NCBI GenBank assembly: GCA_054601695.1
Contig: BAAHQB010000045.1
Coordinates: 434,001-498,000 of the forward strand
DNA from: Amorphochlora amoebiformis
Lineage: Eukaryota > Cercozoa > Chlorarachniophyceae
Direction: 5' to 3'
Length of the DNA stretch: 64,000 nucleotides
In this document: one piece after another, positions 1-64,000 of the stretch
How positions within the stretch are numbered: position 1 is the stretch's first letter
Layout: the number at the start of each line of letters is the position of its first letter
The notes under the pieces: model-generated
Told to the model about the DNA's origin: nothing
Seen by the model: only the letters and a program-made list of their open reading frames with translations
Databases searched by the model: none
Translations under genes and position numbers: made by a program

Positions 1-179
1 TACTTCTTTATATTATATATATATATATATACATTAGATATATTAGATCATATAAATACACATATGCATGTATATATTTCTTTATATTAGTTATATATAT
101 ATATATATATATATATATTTAGATATATGTATATCTATCATATAATACACATATGTATGTATATACTTCTTTATATTAG

Positions 180-231
<52 letters not shown>

Positions 232-444
232 TATATGTAGATCTACCATATAAATACACATATGTATGTATATACTTCTTTATATTAGTTATATACATAT
301 ATATATATATATTATATATATATTATATATATATATATATAAGATGTATATAGATCTACAATATAAATTTACTAGTATAGTATGTATATATTTCTTTATA
401 TTAGTTATATATTTATATATATATTATATATATATATATATATA

Positions 445-476
<32 letters not shown>

Positions 477-612
477 TAGATAGATGTAGATCTATCATAT
501 AAATATACATATGTAGTATATACGTCTTCATATTAGTTATATATATATATATATATTAGATATATGTAGATATTATAACAAGACGGTCTTCCATATAAAT
601 ATACATATATAC

Positions 613-647
<35 letters not shown>

Positions 648-662
648 AGATATTATAACAAG
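1..662. repeat. Tandem intronic unit of about 110-130 bp with (TA)n
   Basis: About five copies of a unit containing 'acttctttatattagttata', a (TA)n run and 'gtagatctaccatataaata'. Copies begin near 1, 80, 165, 275 and 385, with a partial one near 520. A short direct repeat (tagatattataacaag) occurs at about 563 and 645, next to the candidate exon. No gene is visible. Confidence 0.6.
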
Positions 663-713
663 GTATACCAGAGCGGCGAAGGCGATTTACTGCTGTTCGT
701 ACACTCCATACAT
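663..713 (-). CDS. Candidate downstream exon of the P-loop kinase gene
   Basis: On the minus strand ATTAG|ATTCAT precedes an open segment reading [16 protein letters not shown] and then a GTATAC donor. The phase (0) fits the end of the exon at 1627. The pattern hydrophobic strand, then A-x-x-R-x-x-R, is typical of the lid or arginine-rich region of P-loop kinases. A possible 15-nt micro-exon (920-934, reading ETILL, phase 0 to 0) lies upstream. The segment needed between 1627 and 934 was not resolved; 1238-1299 is non-repetitive but gives no clean in-phase minus-strand exon. Confidence 0.3.
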
Positions 714-720
714 GAATCTA

Positions 721-753
<33 letters not shown>

Positions 754-761
754 CATATATG

Positions 762-793
<32 letters not shown>

Positions 794-844
794 TATTATA
801 TATATTATACACACAATATGGATACATACATATACATAGATAGA

Positions 845-886
<42 letters not shown>

Positions 887-1033
887 ATATAAATGTTGTT
901 ATTGCAGTCTCTTGTTTACTAGAAGTATGGTTTCCTGTTTGTGATATGTAGGCTATGTAACTGACTTTGTCTAGTGATAGAAACTTCGACATATATTTAA
1001 AAATATAAAATATATATATAATATGTGTCACGC

Positions 1034-1099
<66 letters not shown>

Positions 1100-1471
1100 G
1101 TATGTATACTTTTAATGCATACTCATATGCAAAATGATATGGTCATGGCGATATATGTATGTATATATATTTGTATATGTATAATATACATATAACATAT
1201 ATAAACATCAAATAGAGGTTATGCGCATAATTTTAGGTATTATCTTTTCGGCTATCTGGATTTGGGTTCCGAATCCCAAAGCCGAATTAATTAATATGTA
1301 GGTTTATGTATAGTTAATACATCTAATTAATGATATACGTATGTATCCAATATAGCTATATCTATATATGTATATGTATATACACATATATATATATATA
1401 TATATATACATGTGCAAATGTCTTAGTTGGAAATTTAACAATATACAACAGATATGTATATATATATACAC

Positions 1472-1505
<34 letters not shown>

Positions 1506-1529
1506 CTGTATATATTATATATATTAGTC

Positions 1530-1553
1530 TAGTTTGGGATCCAGAATATGTAA

Positions 1554-1556
<3 letters not shown>
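1530..1556 (-). repeat. Copy of kinase exon 3' edge (exon 1672-1627)
   Basis: The minus strand reads GGATCCCAAACTAGACTAATAT, a diverged copy of the exon end GACCCCAAGCTAGACCGCAAG plus GTAATAT. It lies downstream of the exon in transcription order, as do other 3'-edge copies in this window. Confidence 0.45.
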
Positions 1557-1591
<35 letters not shown>

Positions 1592-1626
1592 CAATGTATA
1601 TGTATATATATATATATACATATTAC

Positions 1627-8144
<6,518 letters not shown>

Positions 8145-8259
8145 ACACGGTCACAAAACCAAGGTTTAAATTTTAAATTTAAATTTGAGATTGAGACGGA
8201 AACGAGAACAAAAGGGGGGGGGAATGTTTGGCGCAGCAAATGTCCGGACGGTCAGGTGT

Positions 8260-8274
8260 GTCACGTAGCGTGAC
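8260..8274. promoter_or_regulatory. Palindrome GTCACGTAGCGTGAC
   Basis: Perfect 6-bp arms (GTCACG/CGTGAC) around a 3-bp centre. Half-sites TCACG/CGTGA resemble bZIP- or bHLH-type targets; the factor is unknown. It lies 111 bp upstream of the menD ATG and about 115 bp upstream of the kinase ATG. Confidence 0.5.
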
Positions 8275-8346
8275 ATCCGTCAGACATATCAAAAGGTTAG
8301 ATATATGGATATAACAACCTGAGATAAGTTGATAAATGCTTCCAAA

Positions 8347-8365
8347 TTGTCACGCTCCGTGACAA
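8347..8365. promoter_or_regulatory. Palindrome TTGTCACGCTCCGTGACAA
   Basis: 8-bp arms (TTGTCACG/CGTGACAA) around CTC, sharing the GTCACG/CGTGAC core with the site at 8260. It ends 20 bp before the menD ATG, so it may lie at the transcription start or in the 5' UTR. Confidence 0.5.
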
Positions 8366-8385
8366 ACCCAGACCAAGGAGGCGCC

Positions 8386-28860
<20,475 letters not shown>

Positions 28861-29260
28861 ATAATTATTATTCATGTTCACGAATAACAACTTGGCCACA
28901 TAGTGACTGGATCTATTGATTTTCAATTTAATCTAATGTGTCCCATATAAATTAATTGTGAAGAATCATTGGCTTTTATTAAGTTAACTTCAATTGTACA
29001 CACACACGACTGCCAGGCGGTGATGCTCCCATTGTTACGTACATCTAGTCCCCGGTAGCAGCTACTTCTTCTAGTTACATAACTTACATCCAGATCCAGA
29101 ATTTTTCACCGGGTATGAGCTATAACTAGAAATAGGTTTATATAACTATGAGTCTATGTCTAGTATGTGGCTGTGCATGGGCCGACCAGAATATGCAGAA
29201 TATCTATAATATGGAGAATGCGATTCTGGTTTTATGAATGCGATTCTGGTTTTATAATTA
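28861..29260. other. Convergent intergenic region, menD and Sec14-GOLD gene
   Basis: The two stop codons are 400 bp apart. The segment is unique, A/T-rich and free of (TA)n. It contains AT-rich stretches (ataaataattatt) right after the menD stop and a direct repeat of gaatgcgattctggttttat at 29217-29256 in the 3' UTR of the minus-strand gene. No RNA gene is recognised. Confidence 0.6.
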
Positions 29261-39707
<10,447 letters not shown>

Positions 39708-39961
39708 CGTATTTCAGTTTGGTTGTGTGGAGAGCGGACTCTTTGACGTGTTGCCCGGGATCCACGTTGATTTTGATTTTTTCGTGTTTTGGTTGGGTAT
39801 TCCTAAATGCCCGGGATTCCAGGGATTCCGGGGATTCCGGGATTCTTGGGAATGACCAAGAATCCCCGGCGATCCCCTGGGTCCAACAGGCAGTGACAAA
39901 TTCCGATTTTGTTTCGTCTCGCACCTCCGCCAGCTGCCTGGCAGAATCCCGCTGAGTCGAC
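39708..39961. promoter_or_regulatory. Shared divergent promoter, Sec14-GOLD / AP beta
   Basis: 254 bp between the two start codons, free of microsatellites. The centre contains four GGGATTC(C/T) elements and an inverted repeat (39837-39869). No TATA element is clear. Confidence 0.5.
39837..39869. promoter_or_regulatory. Inverted repeat CCGGGATTCTTGG / CCAAGAATCCCCGG
   Basis: 13-14 bp arms separated by 6 bp (GAATGA), preceded by GGGATTCC repeats at 39813, 39822 and 39831. Could bind a dimeric regulator or form a hairpin in RNA; no family assigned. Confidence 0.45.
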
Positions 39962-41985
39962 ATGTCTTCGTCTTCTAGCAAGCGGAACAAGAACAAGAAA
40001 AAGTCCAAGAAAGAGAAGAAGGGCCCCGGAAATGACAGCCGTTATTTCAGTACTACAAAAAAGGGGGAAATCGCGGAGCTGAAGTCTGAGCTGAACGACC
40101 TCAGCGAGGAGGTTGTAAAAGACGCTGTGAAGAAGGTCATCGCTTCCATGACTGTCGGGAAGGACGTATCAGCCCTGTTTCCAGATGTGTTGAAGCGCAT
40201 GACTACGCAAGACATAGAGCTGAAGAAACTGGTGAATACTAACCAAATTAAACACAAGCGGATATCTCACGTCATCCTTGCAGGTGTATCTGTACATTAT
40301 CACCTACGCTCGAAGCAACCCCAAAGTGGTACGTGAATTTTCTCAAAACAAGAATTTTTTACCAATAAGGTCTTGGGGATTAAGCACTAAGCTGCATGAA
40401 CTGTTGGTCGAGGAACAAAATAATAAGTAACGTTGTAATGCATCGTTAGGTTTTACTGTCGGTGAACAGCTTTACCAAGGACGCGAAACATCGTAGCCCG
40501 TTGATTAGAGCGCTCGTAATCAGAACTATCGGGTGCATTCGCCTCCCGGATGTCGTCGACTACTTTTGCAATCCCCTGTCAGATGGGCTTAAGGATCAGG
40601 ATCCATACGTGCGGAAGACAGCCGCCGTTTGCGTTGCCAAACTGTACGACATCTCCCCTGAGGCAGTCGAGGAACATGGTTTTCTCAAAGCTCTTCGCGC
40701 TTTGATATCCGATGAGAACGCGATGGTGGTGGCCAACGCAGTGGCCGCTCTGTCTGAAATCGCTGAATCCACAGCGAAGGACGTCTTCAAGATCACACCT
40801 GATATGCTCAACAAGCTACTGGCCGCGATGAACGAATGCACGGAGTGGGGTCAAGTCTTCATTCTGGATTGTCTCTCAAAGTACAATCCTACGTCTAAAC
40901 AAGCGGAGACTGTCATCGAGCGCGTGGTTCCGAGATTGATTCATGCGAATTCTGCTGTGGCCATGTCCGCTGTGAAGGTCATCATCAAGTACCTCGACGT
41001 GGTGGAGAATAATTCAATGCGGAGCTATGTCATGAGAGAGAAGATTCCTAATCCTCTCATCACGATTCTCTCCGGTGACAAGCCGGAGCTGCAGTACGTT
41101 GCTTTGAGAAACATCAACATCATTCTGCAAAAAGAGACTCGCTTGCTCGACAAGCACATCCGACATTTCTTTTGTAAGTATAATGATCCACTCTACGTCA
41201 AACTAGAGAAGCTCGAGGTCATGGCTCGGATCGCTAACAATGAAAACTACGAGAAGTTACTCATGGAGCTACGAGCGTATGGATCTGAAGTGGATGAGAC
41301 GTTCGTCCGCAAGTCGATCGCCACCATCGGGCGGGTGGCTGTGAAGCTGGACACAGCCGCGCGCAAATGTATGAGGGTATTGCTGGACTTTGTAAAGTCA
41401 AACCCAGGAGGGGGCGGGGAGGGCAAGGAGAGATCCGTCGGGTACGTTGCACAGAACGCCCTTGCAGTGATGGCGGATATCCTTCGCAAGTACCCCAACC
41501 GGTTCGAGAAGGTGGTCGAGATCGTGTGCAAGAATGGTATGGAGGGCTATGACGAAGAGGGACCACAGGCGGCAATGATATGGATTCTAGGCGAGTACGC
41601 AAATATCATCGCCAACGCCCCGGAATACCTCGAAGAATGCATCGAGGAATTCCACGATTTGGACGAGCGCGGTCAGCTTGCCTTACTCACAGCCACTGTC
41701 AAGTTGTTCTTGAAACGCCCGGACGATGGAAAGAGCATGGTACAGGGACTTCTTAAGAAAGCTTCTTCTGTCGTTGAGAACCCAGATCTCCGTGATCGAG
41801 CTTACGTCTACTGGAGGATGCTCGCTACGGACGCCAAGGTCGCCCAGCAGGTAATTCTAGGAGACAAGCCCAAGATGAAGGATGACACAGGGAAGCTGGA
41901 TCCGTCAGTGGTCAAAGTCCTAGTCTCCAACCTTGCCAGCTTAGCCTCCGTGTACCACAAGCCCCCTGAGCTTTTTATCCACGGC

Positions 41986-42031
<46 letters not shown>

Positions 42032-42069
42032 CATGTATATGTAAACATGTACACATATCATTTGTACTA

Positions 42070-42128
<59 letters not shown>

Positions 42129-42276
42129 AATATATATATATATATATATATATATGTAATAAAAATATGATGTACATACATACTACATGTATATATATAT
42201 GTATATATATATATATATATATATAAACAAAAATGTGTGTGTATATATATACACACACACATATAAAAAAAAAAAT

Positions 42277-42324
<48 letters not shown>

Positions 42325-43452
42325 TAGATATATATATATATATATATATATATTTTATATATATATATATATAATATATATTTGTACCTAAATACTATTT
42401 CAGGCAAAGAGAGCTTTGAATTTAAAGTCCACTCGCAGCGGGATCTTGATGATGATGAGGACGAGGATGAGGACGAGGAAGAGGATGAGGATGAGGATGA
42501 GGATGAGGAGGTGTAAATATGCATATATGTACAATGTCAACATTGCATCCGTACCTTTCCAGCTGCCATTCTAACAACATCACTATTGAATACTCAGGAA
42601 GAGGAGGTCAAGGAAACTAAGAGGAAAAAGAAGTCTAGTCGCACCGCCCTACGCTCGCCTCCGGCCTCCAAACCATCGCCGAAACCCAAAAAACCTAATA
42701 CGATAGATATTCTGCACGACTTTATGGGTGACGACGACGCGGAAGCAGTTGAAGAAGAGCCGCCTTCAGACTTGAAGATGGTCCTGAACTCATCAAAAGG
42801 CAAAGGGCTCGAGATCCTGGCCGGATACTCCCGTCGCGATGGAGATATCTACCTTGACATGCACTTCAATAACAGTAGTTCAATCGTTCTAGACCAATTT
42901 GCGATCAAGCTCAACAAGAACTTTGTGGGTTTAGCACCCGCTTCGGGCAAAGTTATTTGCGATGCTGTCCCTCCTGGCGGATCTGGGAGGGCTTCGCACA
43001 AGCTTGTGCTCAAGCCCGAAGCTGTGAACCCAGATATGGCCGCTGGATTGATTCAGATAGCACTCAAGACAAAAGTCGGAGTTCTGTACTTCTCTGCTAC
43101 CCTCAACTACGATGTGCTCTTCACGGAGAACGGAAAGATGCAGCAAGCTAAGTACTTGTCCACCTGGAAGGGACTCCCGGCAGAAGAGGCGGATATCAAG
43201 GTGAGCAACCTCAAGATTCAATCCCCTGATAAGATAAAGGCGGTTCTGGGCAAAGCAAACGTATTCTTCGTCGCCTCGAGAAGAGCTAAGAGCACGGGAA
43301 AGACTCACCTATACTTCTCTTTAAACGCTAATGGCACTCCAGTGCTAATCGAGCTGACACTAAATGGATCTTCCCTGAAAGGCGCTGCCAAATCGAAGGA
43401 TATCAACATTGCACGGCTGGCGTTGGCCGCCGCAACTGACAAGCTCCGTTAA
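39962..43452 (+). CDS. AP-1/AP-2 complex beta subunit (beta adaptin)
   Basis: Large subunit of the clathrin-associated AP-1/AP-2 adaptors; it binds cargo dileucine signals with sigma and links coat to membrane. Five exons in phase (2814 nt, 937 aa): 39962-40231, 40284-40328, 40450-41986, 42404-42510, 42598-43452. Intron 1 (52 nt) contains an ACTAAC branch-like site; intron 3 is the only TA-rich one. The N-terminus is a Lys/Ser-rich extension, then [19 protein letters not shown]. The alpha-solenoid trunk includes [95 protein letters not shown] and [15 protein letters not shown] (to about 600). Residues about 632-653 are an almost pure Asp/Glu run encoded by GATGAG repeats at the hinge. The appendage begins [16 protein letters not shown] (about 720) and its platform includes [12 protein letters not shown]. 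The hinge is short and I see no LLNLD-type clathrin box. AP-1 versus AP-2 cannot be separated; one shared beta is common in protists. Confidence 0.96.
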
Positions 43453-44296
43453 GACGTGCATGATGATCGTTGCTACAGCTCAGTCCGCGGCGTTGTTGCA
43501 CTAGTCTCACTATGCCTAATTAAAATTATTCCAAAGCAGAAAGAATGATGTTGACGCAACTACTACTAGTGGTTCCATAGTACTCGTACTAGCTAGACTA
43601 GACGGTAAGTCCTTATCACTACATTCGCTAGATATTTCACGATTATTGAATTGAGCCACAGAACTAGACTCTAGAGAGTAATGTAGTCTGTAGCGTATTG
43701 ACAGCGGTATCACCTTGAAATCACACTTGTCATGTCGCTTCACGTGTAACTAGTGTAATCTATCAGCGGTTGTACGTGACCTACTAGATTACTGTGTAAG
43801 TATGAATCTAGTGAATGTCGGTATGTATTGATATATACATATGCTTGCGAGCATAATAACAGTACAGAGCACAAGGCACTTCGAATTCTCGTTTACTCCC
43901 AAGACCAAGTATGGAACCTAGGGAACTATCGAGCTATATCGTACATGCGATACTACTATCATACTAGAATAGCACTCGTTGGTGCTGTTCTCAACCTTTG
44001 CTTTTATTCCAACGCACACTACTCAAGACTATTAGAAGTTGACTTCGGGACCAGTCTCAGTCTAGCACTAGCACTGTACGTTTTCCACAGCAAATACATA
44101 ATTACGAATCTCGTTAAATTTATGCATAAATTCATAACAAACTTCAAATGCTTCCAAAAGCGTGGAGTGAGGTGCGATATATACTGGCAAATCGATATCA
44201 ATGTTGACAAGAAGCCGTATAGCTATATATGTATATCAACTTAGCGGTGCGCACAAGACTTCGGATCCACCATAATTTAATTGTAACTATTTATAT
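43453..44296. other. Convergent intergenic region, AP beta and GRP170, with an unassigned ORF
   Basis: Unique sequence without TA runs. A plus-strand frame is open from 43828 to a TAG at about 44244 (138 codons from a TTG; the first in-frame ATG is near 43948). Its translation (e.g. RIALVGAVLNLCF, SLALALYVFHSKY) has two hydrophobic patches but matches nothing I know and lacks a good start. It could be chance, a small gene or 3' UTR. The rest is likely UTR. Confidence 0.3.
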
Positions 44297-63806
<19,510 letters not shown>

Positions 63807-64000
63807 CTGGGATATACGTATGTGTATGATATAGAGTAAATATATATATATATATACATATATATATTATAATATATATGGATATATATATATATATATT
63901 GTATATTATATTCGTATGTATGTATGTTTATTATATTTTATATATATATTCACCTAAAAATATAAATATAAAGTACGCTCTCATTACAAACATAAACATA

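Larger units (their letters stand above)
8145..8385. promoter_or_regulatory. Shared divergent promoter, kinase gene / menD
   Basis: The 241 bp between the two start codons are free of TA microsatellite, unlike the flanking introns. They contain poly(C)/poly(G) runs, an A/T-rich palindromic stretch near 8165-8190 (ttaaattttaaatttaaat) and two GTCACGnnnCGTGAC palindromes. No TATA box is obvious. The boundary is set by gene models, not by transcript data. Confidence 0.6.

Noticed and set aside
1238-1299. Plus-strand exon-like segment reading VPNPKAELIN with AG and GT borders
   Set aside because: It lies inside the minus-strand kinase gene and shares only gccgaattaatat with 4718, which is a minus-strand exon. 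No supporting plus-strand gene was found.

Overview
The window is eukaryotic nuclear DNA: small exons with normal base composition are scattered in introns made mostly of (TA)n, (CA)n, (CT)n and TTAGGG/CCCTAA repeats. Nearly every open frame reading [18 protein letters not shown] or LSLSLS is a microsatellite. I joined exons by hand using homology, GT/GC..AG sites and codon phase. Five genes result, alternately divergent and convergent, so the window is gene-dense (intergenic gaps of 240-850 bp) although three genes are 10-20 kb long.

Layout. (1) About 660-8144, minus: a P-loop kinase-like protein with its start at 8144; the 3' end is unresolved and probably off the left edge. (2) 8145-8385: shared divergent promoter with two GTCACGnnnCGTGAC palindromes. 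(3) 8386-28860, plus: complete 25-exon gene for MenD (SEPHCHC synthase of menaquinone/phylloquinone synthesis), 637 residues, with a hydrophobic leader. (4) 29261-39707, minus: complete 19-exon Sec14/CRAL-TRIO plus GOLD protein, 432 residues. (5) 39708-39961: second divergent promoter. (6) 39962-43452, plus: complete 5-exon AP-1/AP-2 beta adaptin, 937 residues. (7) 44297 to beyond the right edge, minus: about 34 exons of an ER Hsp110-type chaperone (GRP170/HYOU1) ending in KDEL and carrying two unexpected Cys-rich modules.

Organism. A MenD with a hydrophobic N-terminal leader followed by a basic stretch suggests an alga with a complex (secondary) plastid. TTAGGG-type repeats and heavy intron load fit several such lineages. 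I cannot name the species. Sec14-GOLD, beta adaptin and GRP170 all belong to the secretory system, but I see no evidence that the neighbours are co-regulated beyond the two shared promoters.

The most unusual feature is intron architecture. In all four repeat-rich genes, 15-60 bp pieces spanning an exon edge plus its splice site have been copied into the adjacent intron, from one copy up to ten. 5'-edge copies lie upstream of their exon and 3'-edge copies lie downstream, so the real exon stays intact while the intron grows and fills with decoy splice sites. Interstitial telomere-like arrays share this behaviour: one holds six copies of a MenD donor edge, several abut splice sites directly, and a recurring spacer of about 45 bp links arrays in three genes.
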